This document shows positions 33,987 to 41,161 of a stretch of 58,252 bases of DNA, piece by piece. The stretch lies in the NCBI RefSeq assembly GCF_019038435.1, contig NZ_JAGPOX010000051.1:1-58252 (forward strand), in the 5' to 3' direction. A program made the position numbers and the translations under genes. Every line of letters starts with the position of its first letter. Position 1 is the first letter of the stretch. The notes under the pieces were generated by a model. That model saw only the letters and a program-made list of their open reading frames with translations, was not told the origin of the DNA and did no database searches. Source of the DNA: Nocardia alni (GTDB lineage: Bacteria; Actinomycetota; Actinomycetes; Mycobacteriales; Mycobacteriaceae).

Positions 33987-34805
33987 GTGACCCACACCGC
34001 CCCGCCGGAGACCGTCGGCGCCGGATTCACCGAGCACACCGTCGAGATCGACGGCTTCACCGTCCGTTACCAGCAAAGCGGTACCGGAGACCCCGTCGTC
34101 GTCCTACACGGCGCCGGTGGACTCCAACACACCCCGGCCATGGATCTGCTGGCCACCCGGTACCGGATCGTGCTGCTGGAAATCCCCGGATTCGGGCCCC
34201 AGGCCAACGACATCCACCAGACCATGCCCGAACTCGCCGAGGCCATCGCACAGGCCATCGCGAACATCGGGCTCGAGCGCTACCACCTGATCGGTATCTC
34301 CTTCGGCGGCGTGGCGGCCACCCACCTGGCTCTGGCCCACTCCGAAACCCTCATCTCCCTGGTCCTGGAGGCACCCGCCGCATTCCGCGAGGGCGGCGCG
34401 TCTCCCAGCAACCCACCCAGCGAGATCCTCCCGCTGTTCCGGGCGCACCCCGAACGGACGCCCCCGTTTCAGATGCCCGACCCCGACTTCACTCGCCACA
34501 CCGGGCCGATGATCCACCGCCTGCTGGCCTCACGACCCGAGTACGACCAGGAACTCGCCGACCGGCTGCCCGAACTGAGCACCCGCACCCTGGTGATCTT
34601 CGGCGACCGGGACGGGGTCATCCCGCCGCACAACGGCCGCACCTGGCGACAGCTCCTGCCCAACTGCTCGTACATCCTCGTACACGACGCCGCCCACGAC
34701 ATCCAGTGCGATCGTCCGGAGTCCTACGCCGAGGTCGTCGGCGACTGGCTCGCCCGCGGCTGGCAATTCCTGGTGCCCGAGCAGGACACCGTCATCAACC
34801 CCTGA
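33987..34805 (+). CDS. Alpha/beta hydrolase of the LLM oxygenase operon
   Basis: A 272-residue hydrolase. HGAGG is the oxyanion segment, GISFGG holds the nucleophile Ser (near residue 100), FGDRDGV the acid and HDAAHDI the His. GTG 33987 follows GGAGAACACC. It sits 27 bases after the oxygenase gene and 28 before the flavin-reductase start, in one operon. It would open an ester, lactone or C-C bond created by the oxygenase; which one is not visible. Confidence 0.85.
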   Translation: MTHTAPPETVGAGFTEHTVEIDGFTVRYQQSGTGDPVVVLHGAGGLQHTPAMDLLATRYRIVLLEIPGFGPQANDIHQTMPELAEAIAQAIANIGLERYHLIGISFGGVAATHLALAHSETLISLVLEAPAAFREGGASPSNPPSEILPLFRAHPERTPPFQMPDPDFTRHTGPMIHRLLASRPEYDQELADRLPELSTRTLVIFGDRDGVIPPHNGRTWRQLLPNCSYILVHDAAHDIQCDRPESYAEVVGDWLARGWQFLVPEQDTVINP

Positions 34806-34833
34806 CATGCCCCACCGTCGAAAGGCGCGATTC

Positions 34834-35325
34834 GTGACAACGGCAAGCACTCCGCTCACGCACCGATTCCGCGAGGTGATGGCCGCGGTGTGCACACCGG
34901 TGTCCGTCGTGACGGCGATGGCCGACGGGCTGCCGCACGGGACGACGGTGAGCGCCTTCGCCTCGCTGTCGATGGATCCGCCCATGGTGCTGGTCTCCCT
35001 CGATCGCGGTTCGGATCTGCTCGCCATCGTCCGGGAGACCGGCCGGTTCGGGCTCAACGTGCTCGGCAGTTCCCAGTCGGAGCTGGCGCTGAACTTCGCG
35101 CGCAAGGGCGGAACCGCGAAGTTCACCGGGATCGGGTTCGACCTCGAGGAGACAGTGCCCCGAATCCCCGGCGCCGCAGGCTTTCTCGCCTGCGGGGTCG
35201 CCCGGCTCGTGGACGGCGGCGACCATGTCGTCGTCCTGGGCGATGTGCTGACAGCGGACGCTGCCGGCGCCCCTCCGCTGACATATCACTCTCGGGAGTT
35301 CGGCACCCACGCCGCGCTCGGCTGA
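34834..35325 (+). CDS. Flavin reductase (HpaC/FMN-binding split-barrel)
   Basis: A 163-residue NAD(P)H:flavin reductase supplying FMNH2 or FADH2 to a partner oxygenase. FREVMAAVCTPVSVVTA, HGTTVSAFASLSMDPPMVLVSLD and GRFGLNVLGSSQSELALNFA are the classical family blocks. GTG 34834 has AAAGGCG ahead; ATG 34807 would add nine basic residues. Both the LLM oxygenase upstream and the HsaA-type monooxygenase at 38757 need reduced flavin. A decayed relative lies at 40771. Confidence 0.92.
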   Translation: MTTASTPLTHRFREVMAAVCTPVSVVTAMADGLPHGTTVSAFASLSMDPPMVLVSLDRGSDLLAIVRETGRFGLNVLGSSQSELALNFARKGGTAKFTGIGFDLEETVPRIPGAAGFLACGVARLVDGGDHVVVLGDVLTADAAGAPPLTYHSREFGTHAALG

Positions 35326-35357
35326 ATACCGGCAACCCGGTGGCGAACAGGAGACAG

Positions 35358-35618
35358 GTGTACCTCCAGATAAATACCGGCCAGGTCCCGCCCACTGTGG
35401 AACTGCGCGACCAGGACGACTTCACCAGCCTCTCGGTTGTTGTCGTCACGCCTTCGCGCGTGTGGCTCGACCCGGCCGGGCTCACGGAACTGGCCGGTCG
35501 CGGCGGCGACGAGATATGGCGGACACAGCTGGCAGGCATGGTCGACTACGCCGAAAGCAAGGGTTGGCTCGACGAGGCGGGCCGGGTAAGCGCCCACGTT
35601 CGAGTCGAAAATCATTGA
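35358..35618 (+). CDS. Small conserved-looking protein between flavin reductase and serine hydrolase
   Basis: About 86 residues: a beta-strand-rich first half (TVELRDQDDFTSLSVVVVTP) and a helical second half (IWRTQLAGMVDYAESKGWLD). It resembles small unnamed actinobacterial proteins that accompany catabolic genes; I cannot name a function. GTG 35358 has AGGAGA a few bases ahead; GTG 35340 would add six residues. Position inside the operon, 32 bases after the reductase and 38 before the next gene, suggests a role with the oxygenase system. Confidence 0.65.
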   Translation: MYLQINTGQVPPTVELRDQDDFTSLSVVVVTPSRVWLDPAGLTELAGRGGDEIWRTQLAGMVDYAESKGWLDEAGRVSAHVRVENH

Positions 35619-35656
35619 CACACAACACTTCCCAGCCTCGAAGAGGAGGTAGCACC

Positions 35657-36799
35657 GTGCCGGAACTGAGCGAAATCTCCGCGCTCGCGAATCGGGCGGT
35701 CGCTGGCGGCCGGATCCCCGGCGCCGTGATCGCCGCACGCGCCCACGGCGAACTCGTCCACAACAGCGCCCACGGCGTACTCGACACCGCAACCGGCTAC
35801 CAGTTACAACCGGACACGATCCTGTGGCTCGCATCGCTCTCGAAACTCATCGGCACTGCGGCGCTGCTGATGCTGGCCGAAGAAGGCCGAATATCGGTGG
35901 ACGACCCCGTCAGCACCTACATCCCCGAATTCGGGACCCCGGGCCGCGTGCGGGTCCTCAGGCCCGGCTCACCGTCCCCGATGGGCGTCCCGTTCGGCCC
36001 GCCGCCGGACCCCGCCCCCGAATTCGACATCGTCCCCGCCGAACGAGAACTGACCCTGTTCGACCTGCTCACCCACACCGGCGGCCTGCAGAGCATCTTC
36101 GTCTGGAACCCCGAGTACGTGGTTCCAGCGCCGGGACAGACCCTCGCCGAATATGTACCCACGCTGGGTGGCCTGGTCCGTGACTTCCAGCCCGGCCGCG
36201 GCTGGGCCTACGGCAACGCCGCCTCCTTCGACGTCCTGTCCAGGATCATCGAACTCGCCTGCGGTCAGCAGCTCGACGCCTTCCTGCGCACCCGGCTGTT
36301 CGAGCCGCTCGGGGTGGCGTCGCTCGGTTTCGGCCGGGGCGGTCAGGACGGCGCGATGCCGCTGTCGCCACCGGCGCTGTCGGACAGCGTGGTCGTGCAG
36401 GGCCGCACGTTCCTCAGCACCTGCGCCGGACTCTGGGGCACCGGCGCGGACTACCTCGTCTTCACCGAAATGCTGCGCGCGGGCGGAGTCCACAACGGGC
36501 GACGCCTGCTCGCCGAGAAGTCCGTCGAGACCATGACCACCAACCGGATCGGCGCACTGTGCCCCGGCCTCAACGCCCGGGAACCCGCTCCCGGCATCGG
36601 CTTCGGCCTGTCGGTCGCGGTGATCGAGGATCCGGTCGCGGCGGGCGAATCCCTTCCCGCGGGCACGTACGGCTGGGACGGCGTGGGCACCCGCCGCGTC
36701 TGGGTCAGCCCTTCCGGCGGGTGGTCGCTGTTCTTCTACGTCCCCGACCCGGGCGTGCAGCGAGAGATCGAGGCGGCAGCGACGGCCGCGCTCGGCTGA
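35657..36799 (+). CDS. Serine hydrolase of the beta-lactamase / class C fold (esterase-like)
   Basis: A 380-residue protein with SLSK (the S-x-x-K nucleophile motif, near residue 60) and YGN (the Y-x-N motif, near 185). Most actinobacterial members are esterases or amide hydrolases, not resistance enzymes. GTG 35657 has a strong GAGGAGG site. No signal peptide, so it acts in the cytoplasm, fitting catabolism. It closes the LLM operon. A decayed copy of the same gene type lies at 43502-43690. Confidence 0.88.
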   Translation: MPELSEISALANRAVAGGRIPGAVIAARAHGELVHNSAHGVLDTATGYQLQPDTILWLASLSKLIGTAALLMLAEEGRISVDDPVSTYIPEFGTPGRVRVLRPGSPSPMGVPFGPPPDPAPEFDIVPAERELTLFDLLTHTGGLQSIFVWNPEYVVPAPGQTLAEYVPTLGGLVRDFQPGRGWAYGNAASFDVLSRIIELACGQQLDAFLRTRLFEPLGVASLGFGRGGQDGAMPLSPPALSDSVVVQGRTFLSTCAGLWGTGADYLVFTEMLRAGGVHNGRRLLAEKSVETMTTNRIGALCPGLNAREPAPGIGFGLSVAVIEDPVAAGESLPAGTYGWDGVGTRRVWVSPSGGWSLFFYVPDPGVQREIEAAATAALG

Positions 36800-36868
36800 C
36801 TCGGGCCGATCCGGGCGACAACTCGACGACCCGGACCGGGAGCCGACTGAGCACCACGGTGCGACTCA

Positions 36869-36897
36869 GTGACATATGACCCGGCCTGCTCTACTAT
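36869..36897 (+). promoter_or_regulatory. Promoter of the second GntR gene
   Basis: GTGACA (36869-36874), 17 bases, TACTAT (36892-36897). The -35 overlaps TGACATATGA, a variant of the AT-rich TGA-ATATCA motif seen at other promoters in this region, so autoregulation is likely. Confidence 0.45.
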
Positions 36898-36969
36898 CAC
36901 AGCCAGTCAGCGCCCAGTGCCGGGTCGAGGTCACCGCCACGGACCGACGGTCAGCAGAGAGGCTGCACC

Positions 36970-37698
36970 ATGACGCGATTGCACCAGCCCGCGCCGGAAT
37001 CGTCGTTGTCCGCGATCGCGTACCGCACCTTACGAGAACAGATCCGCACCTGCGAGCTGGTTCCTGGCCAGATGCTCACCGAACGGCGTGCCGCGGTGCA
37101 ACTCGGGATCGGTCTGCCGCCCATTCGGGACGCACTGACGATCCTCGCCGACGAAGGGCTGGTCCGGCGCCTTCCGCATCGCGGCTATCAGATCGCCCCG
37201 CTGACCGCCAAATCGGTCGACGACCTGTTTTTCACTTGGGGTCTGCTCGGTCCGGAGATCGCCCGGCTCGCCATCCGGGACGCCTCGAGCCGGCAACTGG
37301 ACCAGATCCGCCCGCTGATCCACGAAACCGACCGCATCCTGCAGATCCAGCCCGCGGCCGGGCGCGCCGAGATGTTCACCAGGAACGCGGAGGTCCTGTT
37401 CGGCCTGCTCGCCGTCGCGACCACCAACGATCGGCTGCTGCAGGCCTACCGCCGCCTCGTCGGGGAGATATCGCGCATCTGGTCGTTGCTGCTCGCCGAC
37501 GCGACCGCCTCCGAGATCCGGGCGCCGCGCTCGATCTGGCATCGGGCTCTCGAGCAGCGCGACGGAAATCTGATCGCCACCATGGCACGGAAGCACATCG
37601 ATGTCTCCCACGCCCGCGCCAAGAAGCTGACCTGCGAGAACAACGTCTCTTTCCTGCCGGAACGGACAACCGGCGATGTTGGCTCAGTAACACCGTAG
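36970..37698 (+). CDS. GntR/FCD-family regulator (paralogue 2 of 3)
   Basis: A 242-residue GntR protein. AYRTLREQIRTCELVPGQ and GLPPIRDALTILADEGLV make the winged HTH, and SVDDLFFTWGLLGPEIARLAI the start of the FCD domain. ATG 36970 follows AGAGAGG. It lies only about 80 bases before the third paralogue, in the same direction, and after the LLM operon. It differs more from paralogues 1 and 3 than they do from each other, so it may have a distinct ligand. Confidence 0.9.
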   Translation: MTRLHQPAPESSLSAIAYRTLREQIRTCELVPGQMLTERRAAVQLGIGLPPIRDALTILADEGLVRRLPHRGYQIAPLTAKSVDDLFFTWGLLGPEIARLAIRDASSRQLDQIRPLIHETDRILQIQPAAGRAEMFTRNAEVLFGLLAVATTNDRLLQAYRRLVGEISRIWSLLLADATASEIRAPRSIWHRALEQRDGNLIATMARKHIDVSHARAKKLTCENNVSFLPERTTGDVGSVTP

Positions 37699-37744
37699 CG
37701 GCCCCGGAGGCCAAGCACTGTACGCTTTAGCTCCAGTGGCATAT

Positions 37745-37763
37745 CACTGATGGGACATCAGTG
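37745..37763 (+). promoter_or_regulatory. Inverted repeat CACTGAT-5-ATCAGTG before the third GntR gene
   Basis: A perfect seven-base inverted repeat with spacer GGGAC, overlapping a TGGCATATCA stretch at 37737-37746. It ends 18 bases before the GTG at 37782, so a bound dimer would block transcription or initiation. It is probably an autoregulatory operator. Confidence 0.6.
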
Positions 37764-37781
37764 TGGAAAGGTGAGCATTCC

Positions 37782-38486
37782 GTGTCAGTTCCCTCAGCTG
37801 AGCCCCGCTCGCTCGGTGACGCGGCCTATCAACGGTTGCGGTCCGACATCGTGTCGTGCCGGCTCGAACCGGGTGCGCGGCTCACCGAACGCGCACTGGC
37901 CGAGACCACCGGCTTCGGGATCTCGCCGATCCGGGACGCGCTGACCCGGCTCGACCAGGAGGGGCTCGTACGCACGTTGCCGCGCAAGGGCTACCAGGTC
38001 ACACCGCTGACCTTGAAGTCCGTCGATGATCTGTTCACGCTGTGGCGGATCGTCGGGCCGGAGATCGCCCGCCTCGGCGTCCGGGACGCGACGGCCGAAC
38101 AGCACCGGCAACTCATCGACACGTTCGAGGAACTGGCGGAACTGCGGCACACGCGTGACGACGACTCACGGCCACGCGCGGTGCAGGCTGCGGAGACGGC
38201 CTTCGGTGTCCTCGCGAACGCCACCCAGAACGACTACCTCATTTCGATCGTCGGCCGTATGCAGACCGATATGGCCCGTATCTGGGCGCTCACCGCGCAA
38301 TCCACCAGCCCGATACCGGATCTCGGCGTCGACCGGGAATGGGTATCGATGGTCGAGCGACGCGACGGCGACGCGGCCGCCGCTACCGTGCGGAAGTCAC
38401 TTGCCGAGGTACATGGCCACGCACTACGGATATTCAGCCGCTGGCCCTCGGTCGCCGCCAGCGAGATCACCCCGATACGTCCCTGA
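37782..38486 (+). CDS. GntR/FCD-family regulator (paralogue 3 of 3)
   Basis: A 234-residue regulator very similar to the one at 31901: GARLTERALAETTGFGISPI, then SVDDLFTLWRIVGPEIARLG, and the shared ending RILSRWPS-like RIFSRWPSV. GTG 37782 is favoured over 37761 because GGAAAGG lies just upstream. It precedes the HsaA-type monooxygenase operon by 270 bases, the same arrangement as paralogue 1 before the LLM operon, suggesting that regulator plus promoter were duplicated as a unit. Confidence 0.9.
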   Translation: MSVPSAEPRSLGDAAYQRLRSDIVSCRLEPGARLTERALAETTGFGISPIRDALTRLDQEGLVRTLPRKGYQVTPLTLKSVDDLFTLWRIVGPEIARLGVRDATAEQHRQLIDTFEELAELRHTRDDDSRPRAVQAAETAFGVLANATQNDYLISIVGRMQTDMARIWALTAQSTSPIPDLGVDREWVSMVERRDGDAAAATVRKSLAEVHGHALRIFSRWPSVAASEITPIRP

Positions 38487-38658
38487 CACCTCACGCACAC
38501 CGGCTCGGCGCACTTCGCGACCGGCCCGCGATCCGGCTGCGCGGTCGAGGGTGGCCCCAACCGCTCCCGTCGAAGTCACGGTCACAGCCCGGACGCTCCG
38601 TCGATCCTTCGGCGCTGCGCGGGCTGCACGCTGCACCAGCTAGCCCTTGTGAAATCTA

Positions 38659-38687
38659 TTGACCGCGTCACTGAAATATCATAGTCT
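38659..38687 (+). promoter_or_regulatory. Promoter of the HsaA-type monooxygenase operon with CTGAAATATCA motif
   Basis: TTGACC (38659-38664), a 17-base spacer and TAGTCT (38682-38687). CTGAAATATCA occupies 38671-38681, inside the spacer, identical to the 11-mer at the LLM operon. A bound regulator would block polymerase. The rest of 38487-38756 shows no gene. Confidence 0.65.
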
Positions 38688-38756
38688 CGAGAAGTCGTCG
38701 CGGCCCACTGTCTCCGCCGCCCACCTGCACTCGCAGTACATTCCATCGAGGTTTTC

Positions 38757-39980
38757 ATGACGGTTTCCCAAGAACCCCGCTCCACGACATCGTCCAGCGC
38801 GGACCGGTCGGCCCTCAACCGTGAGCGGTTGCTCGTCGCCGTCGAGGAGGTGGCCGACGAGCTCGCGGCCGAGGCCGAAGCCTGCGAGCAGGCGGGCAAA
38901 TTGACGGACAGGGCGCTGGAACTGTTGCGTGGCACCGGCATCGGCTGGGGTCTGGTCAGCGCCGAATTGGGCGGCATGGACATGTTTCCGAGTGATGTCT
39001 TCCCCGTCTTGGAGCGGATCTGTCGCATCGATGGTTCCATCGGCTGGATTTCGACCATCGTCGCCGCCGCCGGCCCGCTGCTGGCTTACCTGCAGCCGAC
39101 GGTCGCGAAATCGCTGGTGGCGAACGGGCTGCCGGTGTTCGCGGCGTCCGGGGCGCCCACCGGCCGGGCCGTGCCCGTCGAGGGCGGTTTCCGATTCTCC
39201 GGTTCCTACTCCTATTCCAGCGCCGGACTGCACGCGGACTGGGTGTTCTGCGGCGGCATGGTCTACGACGGCGACAAGCCGGTCCCGGGGCCACCGCTGA
39301 GTTTCCTCGTGCCCGCGTCCGCGGTGACGCACCACGGCAACTGGGACACCCTCGGCTTACGGGGCACCGGCAGCGTCGACTTCACCGTCACCGACCAATT
39401 CGTACCTACCGAGCGTGTCATCGCGATGTTCGGTGAGCCGGTCGTGCACGGCCCGGCGAGCAGCGGCGGAGCCTTCCTGCTGATCCAGCTGATGCATCTC
39501 GGCTTCGCCTCCGGCATCACCCGCCGCCTGCTCGGCGAAATCGCTGTGCACGCGGCGCGGCCCTCCAGCCGTGCCGGTGGCGCCGCCCTCGCGGAAGATC
39601 GCGTGTTTCGCAGTGAATACGCCGAGCACGAACTGGCCGCGCGCGCCGCTCGGGCACTCATCACCGAGACCCTGGCCGGCATCGACGCGAACCTGGCAGT
39701 CGGCGAGCGCCCGACCCGCCGCCAGATCAGCCTGCTGTTCGGCGCGAACGTCAATATCCACGAGACCGCTCGGAAGATCGCCGTCTGGGCCTATACCCGA
39801 GGCGGCGGCGCCGCGCTGCGCGCCGGTTCGCTGCAGCGGACCGTGCGCGACACGCTCGCGGGTACCCAGCATCAACTGGTCGACCGCGGCCACCTGACCC
39901 AAGTCGGATACGAGCTCCTCGACCCGCCGCCGGAAATGCAGTGGGCCGGAATGGTTCTCGCCGCACAGGCGCCGAAATGA
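38757..39980 (+). CDS. Two-component flavin-dependent monooxygenase, HsaA/acyl-CoA-dehydrogenase fold
   Basis: A 407-residue group D flavin monooxygenase, the oxygenase component that uses reduced flavin from a separate reductase. LTDRALELLRGTGIGWGLVS, ICRIDGSIGWI, and GNWDTLGLRGTGSVDFTV are the family blocks; the catalytic base Glu of true acyl-CoA dehydrogenases is not evident. HsaA hydroxylates a phenolic steroid intermediate; the substrate here is unknown. Its stop overlaps the next ATG (ATGA). The nearest reductases are the intact gene at 34834 and the relic at 40771. Confidence 0.87.
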   Translation: MTVSQEPRSTTSSSADRSALNRERLLVAVEEVADELAAEAEACEQAGKLTDRALELLRGTGIGWGLVSAELGGMDMFPSDVFPVLERICRIDGSIGWISTIVAAAGPLLAYLQPTVAKSLVANGLPVFAASGAPTGRAVPVEGGFRFSGSYSYSSAGLHADWVFCGGMVYDGDKPVPGPPLSFLVPASAVTHHGNWDTLGLRGTGSVDFTVTDQFVPTERVIAMFGEPVVHGPASSGGAFLLIQLMHLGFASGITRRLLGEIAVHAARPSSRAGGAALAEDRVFRSEYAEHELAARAARALITETLAGIDANLAVGERPTRRQISLLFGANVNIHETARKIAVWAYTRGGGAALRAGSLQRTVRDTLAGTQHQLVDRGHLTQVGYELLDPPPEMQWAGMVLAAQAPK

Positions 39981-40714
39981 GCATCGAATCCATCCAGCAC
40001 GACGCGGTGCCCTTGCAGGTCGCCCGGCCGGATCGGCCCGTGACAGTGGCGATGATCGTGCTCCACCAGGCCCCCGGCTACTCACCGCAGATCGCGAGCT
40101 GGCTGACCCGCCTGGCCGACCACGGATACCTGGCGGTGGCGCCGATGCTGCTCCACCGTCATGGGGTGGAGCACGTCAACCCGATGCAGCGATTCGCCGG
40201 CGATCTCACCGCCTTCGCCGCGTGGTTGCCCGGCGACGAGGACGTCCTGGCCGATGTGGACAGCACACTCGGCTTCCTCGGGGCGGCGGGGATCGCCGTC
40301 GGCAAGACCGGTATTCTCGGATTCTCCTACGGCGGCCGTGCGGCCTACCTGTCCGCAGCGGAACGGCCACTCGGTGCCGCTATCACCTTCTACGGCAACG
40401 GAATTCAGCGCAAGAGCTTCCACGGCAACGATCGAATCCCCGCCCTGACCGATCGGATGAAATCGCTGCGGACCCCCTGGCTCGGCCTCTACGGCGACCA
40501 AGATCCACTGTTGACCGAGGGCGAACTCGACGAATGGCAGGCGCAGCTTCCCGACGCCCCGGTCACCGCGGAACTGATCCGGTATCCGGAGGCCGGGCAC
40601 GCTTTCGACGTCATCGAGTCGCCCGTTCCCGGCATGCCACCGCGGTATGTCGCGGCAGCTGCCGAGGACGCCACGGACCGCACCTTGCGTTTTCTCGCCG
40701 CCACGCTGCACTGA
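39977..40714 (+). CDS. Dienelactone-hydrolase-family hydrolase
   Basis: A 245-residue DLH-fold enzyme. Classical dienelactone hydrolases have a Cys nucleophile in G-x-C-x-G-G; here the motif reads GFSYGG, with Ser. The acid is in YGDQDP and the base in AGHAFD. Coupled by a four-base overlap to the monooxygenase gene, it probably hydrolyses that enzyme's product. Ser in place of Cys suggests an ordinary ester or thioester rather than dienelactone. Confidence 0.87.
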   Translation: MSIESIQHDAVPLQVARPDRPVTVAMIVLHQAPGYSPQIASWLTRLADHGYLAVAPMLLHRHGVEHVNPMQRFAGDLTAFAAWLPGDEDVLADVDSTLGFLGAAGIAVGKTGILGFSYGGRAAYLSAAERPLGAAITFYGNGIQRKSFHGNDRIPALTDRMKSLRTPWLGLYGDQDPLLTEGELDEWQAQLPDAPVTAELIRYPEAGHAFDVIESPVPGMPPRYVAAAAEDATDRTLRFLAATLH

Positions 40715-40770
40715 TCCATCGAAATTCCACCGTCGGGTTCGAATATTTCACAGAATTTGAGGAGGCTACG

Positions 40771-40925
40771 GTGGACCTGCGAACCGCTTTCTGTGAGGCC
40801 ATGGCGACGGTGTGCACGCCCGCCTCGGTCGTGACCGCGAATCGCGGACGGCCGCCCGCACGGCACGACAGTCAGCGCTTTCCTCTCGTTGTCCCTGAAC
40901 CCGTCGATGGTGCCGACGCCCCGAC
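40771..40925 (+). pseudogene. Flavin reductase remnant (frameshifted 5' part)
   Basis: Behind an intact GAGGAGG site, GTG 40771 starts FCEAMATVCTPASVVTA, matching FREVMAAVCTPVSVVTA of the intact reductase at 34834. The frame then slips; another frame continues with HGTTVSAFLSLSLNPSMV, matching HGTTVSAFASLSMDPPMV. A stop ends the first frame at 40951-40953. The C-terminal half is missing. It stands where a reductase for the upstream monooxygenase would be expected. Confidence 0.88.
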
Positions 40926-40936
40926 TGTGGCGCCCG

Positions 40937-41050
40937 ATTGGAAACCGCGTTGAAAGCGATCGCGGCCGCGTGCTGCGGCGTCGTGGTGTACCTGCGCAGG
41001 CACGAGGGCAGTGGCATCGGGCTCGTGCGCAAGATCCGTTACCTACCCCC
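40937..41050 (+). pseudogene. GTP cyclohydrolase II (RibA) remnant
   Basis: One frame reads ETALKAIAAACCGVVVYLR and then RHEGSGIGLVRKIR, the RibA signature usually GVVVYLRGHEGRGIGL. RibA makes the first intermediate of riboflavin. Only about 38 codons are recognisable; neither the zinc-binding Cys region nor the C-terminus is found. It joins the flavin-reductase remnant directly, so a deletion fused the two. Confidence 0.8.
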
Positions 41051-41161
41051 CAAACGCGACCGACTCGGCCACGCCCTGGACGACACGCTCTCCACTGGAG
41101 CCGTGAATCGCCGGGCCCGGACGCTCCCGGCCGTGCCGACTTTTCCTGAAAGGACAGTGAT

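Noticed and set aside
32847..35325. Resemblance of the LLM oxygenase, hydrolase and flavin reductase set to the Rut pyrimidine pathway
   Set aside because: The oxygenase sequence does not resemble RutA beyond the common fold, and RutB/C/E-like genes are absent.
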